The translations under genes were made by a program, and so were the position numbers. A stretch of DNA of 64,000 nt from Niastella sp. OAS944 (GTDB taxonomy: Bacteria; Bacteroidota; Bacteroidia; Chitinophagales; Chitinophagaceae): contig JANUBW010000012.1 of assembly GCA_024809215.1 (NCBI GenBank), forward strand, positions 62,001 to 126,000. Direction: 5' to 3'. Each line of letters starts with the position of its first letter. The stretch's first letter is position 1. Below are positions 8,826-16,670 of the stretch, one piece after another. The notes under the pieces are model-generated. The model searched no databases. It was not told where the DNA came from and saw only the letters and a program-made list of their open reading frames with translations.

Positions 8826-8913
8826 TTTCTATTTTTTTCGTATATTACAATAGGAAAAGCACAAACCCAACTGCTCTGCAACAAAATAGTTTTCACTTAC
8901 CCATTAAATATCA

Positions 8914-8956
8914 AAGGGCGGGTCACTCTTAAAGAAGGACCCGCCCTTAATTTTTT
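8914..8956 (+). terminator. Rho-independent terminator
   Basis: A perfect 11-bp GC-rich stem (AAGGGCGGGTC at 8914-8924, GACCCGCCCTT at 8938-8948) has a 13-nt loop and is followed by AATTTTTT. It closes the lipoprotein gene that ends at 8825. Confidence 0.9.
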
Positions 8957-9079
8957 ACCGCCCGCGCCTGTCCCCTCCAAAAAAAATTTAAAAATATTTT
9001 GTGCGGCCTGTCCAATCCGGTTCGCTTCAGTCATTATTGAAGTATAAAACATATTTCAATACTTATAAATTCAAACAAA

Positions 9080-9553
9080 ATGAAACAAGTAGTAAACATT
9101 TTTGAGAAGGGACAACGCGCGTTCAAAGCATTGAACACACTGGGCGCTTATTGCCATAAATCACCGGTAGAACAATCGCTGTTGAATCTTATTTATTTTC
9201 GCGTATCACAGCTCAATGGCTGCGCTTTTTGTTTAGATATGCATTCGAAAGACCTGATAGACGCCGGCGAACAGAGCCACCGCCTGTTTGTGCTGGATGC
9301 ATGGCGCGAAGCCCCGTTCTATACCGAACGCGAACGTGCAGCGCTGGCCTGGGCCGAAGCATTAACAAAGATCAATAATGGCCAGGTTGATGAGGTAACT
9401 TATAATGAAGCATTAAAACAATTTTCAGAAGAAGAACTGATCGATCTAACGTTTGCCATCATCACTATCAATGGTTATAACAGGGTAAATATTGCTTTCC
9501 CTAATCCGGCGGCTGTGGGAACTTACACTCCGGGAATGTTTGCGACAAACTAG
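9080..9553 (+). CDS. Carboxymuconolactone decarboxylase/AhpD-like family protein
   Basis: 157 residues of the AhpD-like fold. The active-site signature is intact: N46-G-C48-A-F-C51-x-x-x-H55 (NGCAFCLDMHSKD), i.e. CxxC plus the downstream histidine used for peroxide or thiol-disulfide chemistry. The later block YTERERAALAWAEALTK is typical of the family. In Bacteroidota and Actinobacteria such genes often accompany YCII proteins and ECF sigma factors, as here (genes at 9663 and 10094). A role in oxidative or xenobiotic stress is inferred; substrate unknown. A hairpin-forming repeat follows the stop codon immediately. Confidence 0.92.
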   Translation: MKQVVNIFEKGQRAFKALNTLGAYCHKSPVEQSLLNLIYFRVSQLNGCAFCLDMHSKDLIDAGEQSHRLFVLDAWREAPFYTERERAALAWAEALTKINNGQVDEVTYNEALKQFSEEELIDLTFAIITINGYNRVNIAFPNPAAVGTYTPGMFATN

Positions 9554-9614
9554 TTGCCAGTTACCGGTTACCAGTTTCCGGGCCCCGGCAACCGGCACCC
9601 CGGTAACTGGTAAC
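9554..9614 (+). repeat. Imperfect inverted repeat of GTTACCGG/CCAGTT words
   Basis: The left arm (9554-9581) holds repeated GTTACC/CCAG words; the right arm (about 9592-9614) is their reverse complement (CCGGTAACTGGTAAC). It begins directly after the AhpD-like stop codon and sits between two genes of the same presumed operon. It belongs to the class of word-built hairpins seen throughout the window. Confidence 0.7.
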
Positions 9615-9662
9615 AGCTTCTCATGTACGATCCATTTTATATCATTCATTAAATACAACTAT

Positions 9663-10001
9663 ATGCAAGAGTTTATGTTAATATTCCGCCAACCGAGTTA
9701 TGATTACAGCAATATTTCACCTAAAGAAATGCAGGCCCTTGCTCAAAAATGGCAAGACTGGGTAGGTGGTATTGCAGCACAGGGCAAGCTGGTTGCCACC
9801 GGCACCCGACTGGCTACCGAAGGAAAAGTTTTGAGAAAAGGCGGTGTGGTAACCGATGGTCCCTTTGTTGAAATAAGAGAAAGGCTTGGTAGCTTTGCAA
9901 CTATTAAGGCCGAAAACATTGACGAAGCAATAACCCTGGCGCATGGCTGCCCGGCATTGGATGCTGATGGAAGTGTTGAAGTAAGGCCAGTATATAAATA
10001 G
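9663..10001 (+). CDS. YCII-related (DGPF domain) protein
   Basis: 112 residues from ATG 9663 (MQEFMLIFRQPSYDY). A longer frame to 9492 exists but overlaps the upstream gene and the repeat, so I reject it. The motif 'GGVVTDGPFVEIRERLGSFATIKAENIDEAITLAHGCPAL' is the DGPF/YCII signature. YCII domains are small dimeric alpha-beta barrels of the ferredoxin-like superfamily, some with peroxide or lactonase-like chemistry. They are the characteristic neighbours of ECF42 sigma factors, and such a sigma factor is encoded 92 bp downstream. Likely under control of that sigma factor. Confidence 0.93.
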   Translation: MQEFMLIFRQPSYDYSNISPKEMQALAQKWQDWVGGIAAQGKLVATGTRLATEGKVLRKGGVVTDGPFVEIRERLGSFATIKAENIDEAITLAHGCPALDADGSVEVRPVYK

Positions 10002-10006
10002 TATAA

Positions 10007-10042
10007 GGGCGGGTTCTCCGCCAGCTGGCGGAGAGCTCGCCC
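10007..10042 (+). promoter_or_regulatory. Long near-loopless RNA hairpin between YCII and sigma genes
   Basis: The core CTCCGCCAGCTGGCGGAG (10016-10033) is a perfect palindrome. It is extended on both sides (10007-10015 with 10034-10042) by nine more pairs, two of them G-U. The structure starts 5 bp after the YCII stop and lacks a T tract, so it is more likely an mRNA processing or stability element than a simple terminator. Confidence 0.65.
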
Positions 10043-10053
10043 TATTAAACACA

Positions 10054-10086
10054 AAGGTGAGCAGCCCTGAAAGGGCTACCCACCTT
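10054..10086 (+). promoter_or_regulatory. Hairpin just upstream of the ECF42 start codon
   Basis: The outer stem AAGGTG/CACCTT (10054-10059 with 10081-10086) encloses AGCCC/GGGCT. It ends 7 bp before the sigma factor ATG, where a ribosome would bind, so it could limit translation of the sigma factor. This is structural inference only. Confidence 0.5.
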
Positions 10087-10093
10087 ATCAATT

Positions 10094-11344
10094 ATGGAAA
10101 AAGAATTTGAATCATTAAAACAATTGTTCCAGCAGGAGTTTGCCAAAATGGTGGCGGTTATAAGTAAACAGTTCGGCCTGGAACATATTGAAATGGCAGA
10201 AGACATAGTGAGCGATACTTTTCTTACCGCCTCAGAAACCTGGGGTATGAAAGGTATACCGCCCAACCCTAATGCCTGGTTGTACAGCGTTGCCAAACAA
10301 AAAACATTATACCATTTCAGGCGCCATAAGATCTATGAACAAAAAGTAATGCCTGAAATAAAAGCGCAACAATCACCCCACGAGGAGGAAACTGACATTA
10401 TCAACTTCTCGCAACAAAATATTCGCGATAGCCAGTTGCAAATGTTGTTCGCCATTTGTACCCCCGCCATTGCCAGTGAAGCGCAAATAGGCTTGGCATT
10501 ACGCATTCTTTGCGGTTTTGGGATCGATGAAATTGCCGAGGCATTTCTTACCAATAAAGAAACCATCAATAAACGGTTGTTCCGCGCAAAAGAAAAACTG
10601 CGCGAAGGGAATGTAACACTGGTACCTATTGACGATACCCTAAGCGACCAGGAACTTTCGAACCGGCTCGATACCGTACTTCATATTATTTACCTGCTTT
10701 TTAGCGAAGGATATTACTCACAAACAGAAAACACCATTCTGCGTAAAGATCTTTGCGTTGAAGCTATGCGCCTGGGTGCATTACTTACCGAATATGACCG
10801 CACCAATCAACCAAAAACAAATGCCCTCCTGGCGCTGATGAGCTTTCACAGCTCGCGCTTCAATGCCCGAATAAGCGATAACGACACCATGGTATTATAC
10901 GATCAGCAGGATACTTCGCTATGGGACATGGCCCTTATAAACCAGGGCATTCATTTTTTAAACAATGCCGCCAATGGTAATGAAGTAAGCTCGTACCACC
11001 TTGAAGCAGGCATCGCCTACTGGCATTGTATAAAAGAAGATTCAACCGTTAAATGGGAAAACATATTACAACTGTACGATCAGTTATTGCTTATTAATTA
11101 TTCACCCGCGGTAGCATTGAACCGCCTCTTTGCATTATATAAGGCAAAAGGCAGAGATATAGCCCTGCACGAAGCTGCCAACCTCCCTTCTACCGACAGT
11201 CATTTCTATCATTTGTTAATGGGTGAGCTATACATCAAACACAACGACAAAAAAGCCCTCTCCCATTATCAAAAAGCTTACACCCTGGCCAAGACCCAAA
11301 CCGAAAAACAAGGTATACAGGAAAAGATCAACCAGCTGTTATAA
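10094..11344 (+). CDS. ECF42-type RNA polymerase sigma factor with C-terminal TPR-like extension
   Basis: 416 residues, about twice the length of a plain ECF factor. Region 2 lies near residues 10-75 (EDIVSDTFLTASETWG, then PNPNAWLYSVAKQKTLYHFRR) and region 4 near 125-175 (LALRILCGFGIDEIAEAFLTNKETINKRLFRAKEKLRE). From about 185 onward the DUF6596/ECF42 extension follows (LDTVLHIIYLLFSEGYY), ending in a TPR-like array (FYHLLMGELYIKHNDKKALSHYQKAY). In ECF42 systems there is no anti-sigma factor; the extension is thought to regulate activity, and DGPF/YCII genes are the targets. The upstream YCII gene fits that pattern exactly. Two hairpins lie between the genes. Confidence 0.94.
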   Translation: MEKEFESLKQLFQQEFAKMVAVISKQFGLEHIEMAEDIVSDTFLTASETWGMKGIPPNPNAWLYSVAKQKTLYHFRRHKIYEQKVMPEIKAQQSPHEEETDIINFSQQNIRDSQLQMLFAICTPAIASEAQIGLALRILCGFGIDEIAEAFLTNKETINKRLFRAKEKLREGNVTLVPIDDTLSDQELSNRLDTVLHIIYLLFSEGYYSQTENTILRKDLCVEAMRLGALLTEYDRTNQPKTNALLALMSFHSSRFNARISDNDTMVLYDQQDTSLWDMALINQGIHFLNNAANGNEVSSYHLEAGIAYWHCIKEDSTVKWENILQLYDQLLLINYSPAVALNRLFALYKAKGRDIALHEAANLPSTDSHFYHLLMGELYIKHNDKKALSHYQKAYTLAKTQTEKQGIQEKINQLL

Positions 11345-11448
11345 AAAATATTTTACCGGTTTCGCTTATTGGAAACTAACTGCTTATTAATTTTACGCCC
11401 ATTTTGAACTATGATATGGTGATCAAATAACCGTACCCCAATTACCTT

Positions 11449-12357
11449 ATGAAACTACATTTGTTGATCGTGTTTCCTGTTATTGTAGCTGTATTGTCGG
11501 GCTCATTACATGAGGCCTTTAATACACCCAAAGAAGCAGGCAAGGCCCCTGCCCCATCCAAAGATTCTTTTAAACGCGCTACCACATTTCATATAGAGGA
11601 CGTTGAGCGGATGAAACAATTTTTCATTTCCAACGCTTCGCTTAAAGAGCAACCCAAAGACTCAAACTGGCGCCCCGGCTTCCGTCATAAATGCATTAAT
11701 ACGGTAAGGGCGGCCATTGAAATGTTATTCTATGGCGAAAGCAGCATACCCGATAGCCTGTATAGCCGCCGGCATGTATTTAATGGCTTTCTTAACAACG
11801 ATATCGGCGCACTGGCCAAACGCCTGCAGGATAACCATTTTGTACGCAGTTACGACACCGTTCGTTTTTTAGCGGTACGTAAAGGCCAATGGGTATCTAT
11901 TTCAAAGGCAGATCCTGTATCGCGCGGACTGCCACCGGAAGCTATGGAAAAAAGTCTGTGGAACACCCTGCTTACGCGGGTTGGTAAAGAACGGGGGTTT
12001 AGCGTGTTCCTGGTTTCGGTATGTGATGGGTATCATGCAGCCCTGTTAACCCTCGACCACCGCAACCCGGCCAACCTGAAGGTATATTGGGCCGATCAAA
12101 CCCATAAACATCCCTGGCGCTTTTACAACAACAATAATAAACTGGAAGAGGTTGCGGGTAAATTTGGATGGGAAGTAATGCATGCAAGCGGTCCGCATAC
12201 GATAGGCAAAGGCACACCCCGCGGGCTCGATAACTATATGTTGTACGCTAACAAAAGTTTTTGGTGCGATTGTGGACGACCCGCCCAAAAACCTAATGAT
12301 TGTTGTGCAGGAAATTGTTTTCCGTTCATTCAAATATGGAGATTGCAGGCGCCCTAA
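11449..12357 (+). CDS. Secreted protein of unknown family with possible Cys-His-Asp site and Cys-rich tail
   Basis: 302 residues with an N-terminal signal-like segment (MKLHLLIVFPVIVAVLSGS). No family is recognised. C82 in RHKCINTVRAAIEMLF at the start of a helix, H196 in DGYHAALLTLD and D216 in VYWADQTHK have the order and spacing seen in papain-like or NlpC/CHAP-like cysteine hydrolases; this is inference from pattern only. The C-terminus carries five closely spaced cysteines (C273, C275, C285, C286, C290; motifs CDCG and CCAGNC), which could bind metal or form disulfides. The 3' end overlaps the convergent DUF488 gene by 4 bp. Confidence 0.75.
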   Translation: MKLHLLIVFPVIVAVLSGSLHEAFNTPKEAGKAPAPSKDSFKRATTFHIEDVERMKQFFISNASLKEQPKDSNWRPGFRHKCINTVRAAIEMLFYGESSIPDSLYSRRHVFNGFLNNDIGALAKRLQDNHFVRSYDTVRFLAVRKGQWVSISKADPVSRGLPPEAMEKSLWNTLLTRVGKERGFSVFLVSVCDGYHAALLTLDHRNPANLKVYWADQTHKHPWRFYNNNNKLEEVAGKFGWEVMHASGPHTIGKGTPRGLDNYMLYANKSFWCDCGRPAQKPNDCCAGNCFPFIQIWRLQAP

Positions 12358-12695
12358 TGTAACAATCCCGCCAGTACAATTGCATGGTTCTCTTCTTCAT
12401 CCTTTGCGCCAAATAACAGGGTTACTTTCTTATTCTCCTTTACAAGCGCTTTCAACTCTTTCAGTGCAGGATTTTCCTTTAACTCAGCGAGGTATTTCTT
12501 TTTAAAATCGGCGAAACTTCCTTCGCCCCCATGAAACCATTTACGTAGTTCGGTAGAGGGCGCCACTTCCTTTAACCAGGTATCTATGGCAGCATCTTCT
12601 TTCTTAATACCGCGTGGCCATAACCGGTCTACCAGAATGCGATAACCGTCGCGCGGAGCAACTGGTTCGTAGATCCTTTTTACAACTACAGACAT
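12354..12695 (-). CDS. DUF488 family protein (YeaO-like)
   Basis: 113 residues, the normal length of the short DUF488/YeaO group. The diagnostic start 'VKRIYEPVAPRDGYRILVDRLWPRGIKKE' and the block 'WFHGGEGSFADFKKKYLAEL' are present, followed by 'VTLLFGAKDEEENHAIVLAGLL'. The function of the family is not established; members are small cytosolic alpha/beta proteins. The gene is convergent with, and overlaps by 4 bp, the secreted-protein gene. It is followed upstream (to the right) by a long repeat region. Confidence 0.93.
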   Translation of the reverse strand: MSVVVKRIYEPVAPRDGYRILVDRLWPRGIKKEDAAIDTWLKEVAPSTELRKWFHGGEGSFADFKKKYLAELKENPALKELKALVKENKKVTLLFGAKDEEENHAIVLAGLLH

Positions 12696-12750
12696 AGCAT
12701 CTTTTTAGATACAATATACTAAACTGTGGCTTTCGTTGTTCATGGCGTAT

Positions 12751-12996
12751 GTTGCAGGTTGCAGGGTGCAGGTTGCAGGAAAGACAATACAGTTACCGGG
12801 CACCGGTTGCCGGTTTCCGGGAAAGGCAAAATACAGTTGCAGGTTGCAGGGTACAGGTTGCAGGGAAAGACAAAATACAGTTGCAGGGTGCAGGTTCAGA
12901 TGGCAGGTTACAAGGCGAAGCAAGTAAGGCTGCCTGAACAAAAGTTTGAGCTTCGAAATTAAACCCCTGTAACTTGTATCTTGTAACCTGTAACAG
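12751..12996. repeat. GGTTGCAGG word-repeat hairpin region
   Basis: The left part (12751-12930) has many direct copies of GTTGCAGG/GGTGCAGG, with a larger unit AAAGACAAAATACAGTTGC repeated about three times. The right end (12964-12996) holds the inverse words (CCTGTAACTTGTA, CTTGTAACCTGTAACAG). All three plus frames are open here by chance because the words lack stop codons; I do not call a gene. Confidence 0.85.
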
Positions 12997-13038
12997 ACCG
13001 TAAGAACATACTCTCCATCTATTCAACAAAGGCCATTA

Positions 13039-14040
13039 TCATTTCTTCAGTTTCCCCGGCGGAACACCAAATTTCTTACGAAAGGCGCTGTTAAAGTGTT
13101 GTACGGAAGAATAGCCCAATTGGTCGGCCACCTCTTTAATGGGAACATTGCTGCGGATCAGTTCGTGGGCCTGGTTCAGTTTATAATCGGCCAGGTAGCC
13201 AAACACGGTATTATTGAATAAGGTTTTAAAACCCTGTTTCAACTTGAACTCATTGATTCCGGCAATTTTTGCCAGTTCGTTAAGCGATGGTGGTTGCGCA
13301 GCATGCTGCACCAGGTAATCTTTGGCAAAATAAATACTATCGGTATCGTGCCCGGGCTTTATGATCAGGGGCGCTTTATAGATGGCGGCATTGATAGAAT
13401 CATCATACATCTGTGCCTGCAGGGCCAGCAGCTCTATACATTTCGATTGCAGGTATAACATTTTTAACCCACCCTTAAGCTTTACATTCATAATATCATG
13501 AATGATCTGGTGCATGGCAATGGAAATGGGCATGTTCTCACGGCTCAGGTCGTTTTCATTGCCCTTCGCTATTACTTCGGCAAAGCGCATCAGCGACGGA
13601 CAGCTATCCTGTGCCAGCTCAAGAAAAAAGCGGGTGGTAAAATGCACTTCCATAAACTTGTAACGTTCCTGTCCCCCATATTCGCCGGTGCCTGAAAACA
13701 CCGGGGTATAATGCATATTATGTTCGTTGGCTTTGAAGTGATGTTCCTTACCGGAGTGAATGTTCTTCATGGTGCCGTTGCCCTGTAAGGTGAAGTGCAT
13801 TTCAACCAGATCAACATGGCCGGTTACTTCATAATTCAATCGCTGGCGTTGTTTCATCAACAGATCGCCATATACAATGTAGATGCCCGAAAATGCCAGT
13901 TGCACCATTTCGGCATCGCCAATGGGAAAACTATATACATCCCTACGTTCGGTAACAAGGGGCCGCTCAACCATTTCCTGTGTGAAGATATCACCCACCT
14001 CATACTTCCGCCCCAATTCATCGTAAACTTTAACGCCCAT
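13039..14040 (-). CDS. AraC family transcriptional regulator
   Basis: 333 residues. The C-terminal 100 residues hold the two helix-turn-helix motifs of the AraC/XylS family (ELAKIAGINEFKLKQGFKTLF, then IKEVADQLGYSSVQHFNSAFRKKFGVPPGKLKK). The N-terminal 230 residues form an effector domain without a recognised name (cupin-like strands such as EVTGHVDLVEMHFTLQGNG). Domain order, length and the 'VFGYLADYKLNQAHELI' linker match the PchR-like AraC group common in Bacteroidota, which often senses siderophores or small metabolites. No target operon is adjacent; the neighbour at 14149 is divergent and could share control. Confidence 0.92.
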   Translation of the reverse strand: MGVKVYDELGRKYEVGDIFTQEMVERPLVTERRDVYSFPIGDAEMVQLAFSGIYIVYGDLLMKQRQRLNYEVTGHVDLVEMHFTLQGNGTMKNIHSGKEHHFKANEHNMHYTPVFSGTGEYGGQERYKFMEVHFTTRFFLELAQDSCPSLMRFAEVIAKGNENDLSRENMPISIAMHQIIHDIMNVKLKGGLKMLYLQSKCIELLALQAQMYDDSINAAIYKAPLIIKPGHDTDSIYFAKDYLVQHAAQPPSLNELAKIAGINEFKLKQGFKTLFNNTVFGYLADYKLNQAHELIRSNVPIKEVADQLGYSSVQHFNSAFRKKFGVPPGKLKK

Positions 14041-14101
14041 ATAATCCGTTTAATGTAAATCTTTATCCGTATTATATAAATATGACCCGGTTCGCGCTTT
14101 A

Positions 14102-14109
14102 TACTTTTG
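14102..14109 (+). promoter_or_regulatory. Bacteroidota -7 promoter box
   Basis: TACTTTTG matches TAnnTTTG exactly, 40 bp before the ATG of the gene at 14149, in the divergent gap with the AraC gene. No clear -33 element. Confidence 0.45.
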
Positions 14110-14148
14110 TAAAGGTAAATTATCTGCTTCGCAATTAAATCATATAGA

Positions 14149-14628
14149 ATGTTTCACATATCTAAACACACAACACAATTGCAACCGGACGAACCTGATA
14201 ATTTTGAATTAACGTATTCGGTAGACAACAGTGATCCTGAAATAATGGTTCAGGCAAAAGAACTGTATAATAAACAGGCCACCCATCACTTCTTTGCAGG
14301 CGACGAATCAACGGTTGAGATATTCAACGCCTTAAAAGAAATTGCATTGCAAAACGATCATGAATATTTTGGAATATTGGAACTGCATCCCGATTATGAA
14401 GCAGTTTTAGCCATGTTGAAACTGTTGGTAGATGCGGTACCAGAGGTTCCGGAAAAACCTGCACAAGGTGCCATTCAATGGATGGATGACATGCACCCCA
14501 ATTGCTGGATGGCCTGGCAGAATGCAACCTTCTATCTATCTGGTGGCGAAACATTAATCAGCAATTTCGAACAGTATCTGCTACGCCGTAAAGTAAGCAA
14601 GAGGCAGATCCGTATAATAAAATTATAA
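14149..14628 (+). CDS. Hypothetical protein
   Basis: 159 residues, not recognised. It is acidic in its N-terminal half, likely cytosolic and soluble, with no signal peptide or membrane segment. The mid-region 'EYFGILELHPDYEAVLAMLKLLVDAVPEVP' looks helical, and 'WMDDMHPNCWMAWQNATFYLSGGETLISNFEQYLLRRKVSKRQIRIIKL' gives a Trp-rich, then basic, C-terminus. A promoter box precedes it. It stands divergent to the AraC regulator, which may control it. Function unknown. Confidence 0.65.
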   Translation: MFHISKHTTQLQPDEPDNFELTYSVDNSDPEIMVQAKELYNKQATHHFFAGDESTVEIFNALKEIALQNDHEYFGILELHPDYEAVLAMLKLLVDAVPEVPEKPAQGAIQWMDDMHPNCWMAWQNATFYLSGGETLISNFEQYLLRRKVSKRQIRIIKL

Positions 14629-14866
14629 CTTGTACGCATTTAACACAGGGTGTTTTACAAAGATTTTCAGTAAATAGAACATAGCGATTGGTAAATACCA
14701 TGTTTGCTTAACCGAACTTATTAACTATATTCTAATAGCGTTTTAATATATAAGATGTTAGAATTACGTTTATAGCAAACAGCGTATGAATACTATTGTC
14801 ACCTATCAGGATAAGTCTTAACTTCATCGCGCACTTTCAATTAACATTATCCGGTTTACCAATCCT

Positions 14867-15163
14867 ATGAATACCTTGCCACTAACCAACCGTTTAAAAA
14901 AACGCTTACAACGCGTGACTGTATACCCCAACCTGGTATCACAGCAAAAATTCTGGCTTCAATTGTACCACATTGAAAAATGTGTTTTTACTGTACAATT
15001 ATACTCCCTAGCCGGCCAGCAGGTTTATAAACATTTTTTGTATCACGCCGATTTTCATTCAATCCATACGGTGCAACTTCCCCGGCATATTGACCGTGGT
15101 ATTTACAAGGTAGCCATCAGGTTTGGTGATGAGCATTTTGTTCAGCCTATTGTCATTGACTGA
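14867..15163 (+). CDS. Stand-alone protein resembling a T9SS type A sorting domain
   Basis: 98 residues. After a short basic N-terminus, almost the whole protein reads like a type IX secretion C-terminal sorting domain: VTVYPN start, F-x-L-x-L strand, 'FTVQLYSLAGQQVYKH', then 'HTVQLPRHIDRGIYKVAIRF' and a final 'FVQPIVID'. These correspond to the VYPNP, Y-x-x-x-G-x-x-V and L-x-x-G-x-Y-x-V motifs of TIGR04183-like domains. Normally this domain ends a large secreted protein, but here there is neither signal peptide nor passenger. It could be a remnant, or a domain reused in the cytosol. A single-domain response regulator follows 172 bp downstream. Confidence 0.65.
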   Translation: MNTLPLTNRLKKRLQRVTVYPNLVSQQKFWLQLYHIEKCVFTVQLYSLAGQQVYKHFLYHADFHSIHTVQLPRHIDRGIYKVAIRFGDEHFVQPIVID

Positions 15164-15335
15164 ACATTAAGCACAAACCCTTACCGGCCTGCCAATACAA
15201 GTATTTGTTTTCCACATCCCCTTTCTATTGGCTGCAATAGCGCGCGCCCCTGCACGTTTTTTTTACCACAGGCAAAACCGGCAATGCCGGCCACCTGACC
15301 AATACAATCATTAATACCTATAAAATCCCAGAATC

Positions 15336-15782
15336 ATGGCCTTGTATCCCGATATGAAGATCTTCGTTGTAGATGACGACATCTTTTGTATTACATTATA
15401 TGAACAATTCCTGCGCAATTTGGGCTATACCAATATAATATCTTTCAATACGGCCGACGACTGTTTGCAGCAGATAAAGGAACAACCCGCCCTGGTGTTT
15501 ATGGATTATAATATGGAAGGAATGAACGGTATTGAAGCGTTACGCAGGATCAAAGCCTTTGACCAGCATATTCTTGTATACATTATTTCAGGACAGGAAA
15601 ATAAACAGGTAGCCATGGAAGCCCGCCAGTACGGCGCCATGGATTATGTAATAAAATCGAGCTTTAGCCCCGATAAAATGGCCACTACCATGCAACGGGC
15701 AGAACAATCGTATGTGCCGCCTCGCAAGAATGCTAAAAAGTCTTTTTTTGACAAGGTAAAATCAGGATTGGGGATTAACTAA
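15336..15782 (+). CDS. Single-domain response regulator (CheY-like receiver)
   Basis: 148 residues comprising one receiver domain: acidic triplet DDD (residues 13-15), phosphoacceptor D57 in VFMDYNM, conserved Ser/Thr position in YIISGQ and Lys in VIKSS. There is no output domain; a basic C-terminal tail (PPRKNAKKSFFDKVKSGLGI) follows. The cognate kinase is not in the vicinity. Such stand-alone receivers act through protein contacts or in phosphorelays. A strong terminator follows 36 bp after the stop. Confidence 0.93.
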   Translation: MALYPDMKIFVVDDDIFCITLYEQFLRNLGYTNIISFNTADDCLQQIKEQPALVFMDYNMEGMNGIEALRRIKAFDQHILVYIISGQENKQVAMEARQYGAMDYVIKSSFSPDKMATTMQRAEQSYVPPRKNAKKSFFDKVKSGLGIN

Positions 15783-15818
15783 CATCGCTTACCGAACCAA
15801 TACTATATGCAACAGGGG

Positions 15819-15847
15819 CGTTCCGCTACGGCGGAACGTTTTTTTTA
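15819..15847 (+). terminator. Rho-independent terminator of the response regulator
   Basis: Perfect 8-bp stem CGTTCCGC/GCGGAACG (15819-15826, 15831-15838) with a 4-nt TACG tetraloop and a run of eight T. Confidence 0.92.
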
Positions 15848-15924
15848 TTTTCAATAAATCGTTTTGCTAACCAAACCGAGGTACTTTAACCCATAATATT
15901 CCTATCGGTATTTTTAATTTCAGC

Positions 15925-16415
15925 GTTGCTTCGCAACAACGGTCCATTGCTAGCTTACTTCGGAGCATTGCTACGCTACTTCGAACCGTTGCTCGCTGTA
16001 ATTTGACAATTGCAAGCTTACAATGACATCAAAGTCGCTTACAATTTATTATTGCAATGAGATAGCCGTCATTGTAAGTGATTTGCAAGCCAATTGCAAG
16101 CTGCAATGGTCCATTGTTGGGTTGCAATGGTCCATTGTTGGGTTGCAATGGCCATTGCTGTGGCTGCAAGGGTCATTGCAACATAGCAACGGTACATTGC
16201 AAGCGAGCTACGTGCCAAAGTCAGCAACTTACGTTCCATTGTAAGCTAACATTATATAAATGTCAGCTACTTACGCTCCATTGTAACGAAACAACGATCC
16301 GGAGCTATATTGCAAAGCATCATACAGAAAAAGCAACCCACCTTAGTAATAACATCTGCGGCATTACTGTTGTGCAGAGGAGCTTTGCAGCCAGGCTACC
16401 CGCCATTGTAACGAA
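15925..16415. repeat. Word-rich non-coding tract with five 21-bp tandem units
   Basis: About 490 bp dominated by CATTGCAA, CAATGG/CCATTG and GCTTAC/GTAAGC words in both orientations. At 16104-16208 five 21-bp units follow in register: the first two are identical (CAATGGTCCATTGTTGGGTT plus G), the third has a few changes, and the fourth and fifth are degenerate. Each unit contains CAATGG...CCATTG, itself a small palindrome. Short frames open through it are artefacts of the repeats. No gene seen between 15848 and 16670 apart from this tract and the terminator at 16434. Confidence 0.8.
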
Positions 16416-16433
16416 ACAACGACCCTATATCAC

Positions 16434-16464
16434 AAAAAAACACCATCCGCCTGATGACGGATGG
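16434..16464 (-). terminator. Probable terminator of the 16671-17650 gene pair
   Basis: Stem CCATCCG/CGGATGG (16443-16449, 16458-16464) with an 8-nt loop; on the minus strand it is followed by GTGTTTTTTTG. It lies about 205 bp beyond the stop of the outer-membrane gene, with nothing else between. Confidence 0.55.
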
Positions 16465-16670
16465 CTGTTTTGTCCTTGATCCTATGTGTTGTCCTGTACC
16501 TATTCCCTATTAACAACGAGTTTATAATATTTTAAAAATTTGTGAGCCGGGTTATTTAGCACCAGGAAAGTTGCTGCTGCATTGTTGCTTTCCGACACAA
16601 AAACTACTTTTGAGAAAGTATATTGCCCGTTCATATCAACTGATGTTATCCGGTACATAACAACCCCTAT

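Noticed and set aside
9492-9662. N-terminally extended YCII protein
   Set aside because: The extension overlaps the upstream gene and repeat, and the YCII domain begins at the ATG at 9663.
12726-13029. Several frames of 60-80 codons on both strands
   Set aside because: All run through the GGTTGCAGG repeats; three parallel open frames on one strand indicate repeat composition, not coding.
16104-16208. CRISPR-like array
   Set aside because: The repeats are contiguous 21-bp units without unique spacers, increasingly degenerate, and no cas gene is nearby.
16023-16479. Overlapping open frames of 73 and 133 codons in the word-repeat tract
   Set aside because: They exist because the repeated words lack stop codons; the products are Cys/Gly/Asn/Leu repeats (NGPLLGC) with no domain, promoter or ribosome site.
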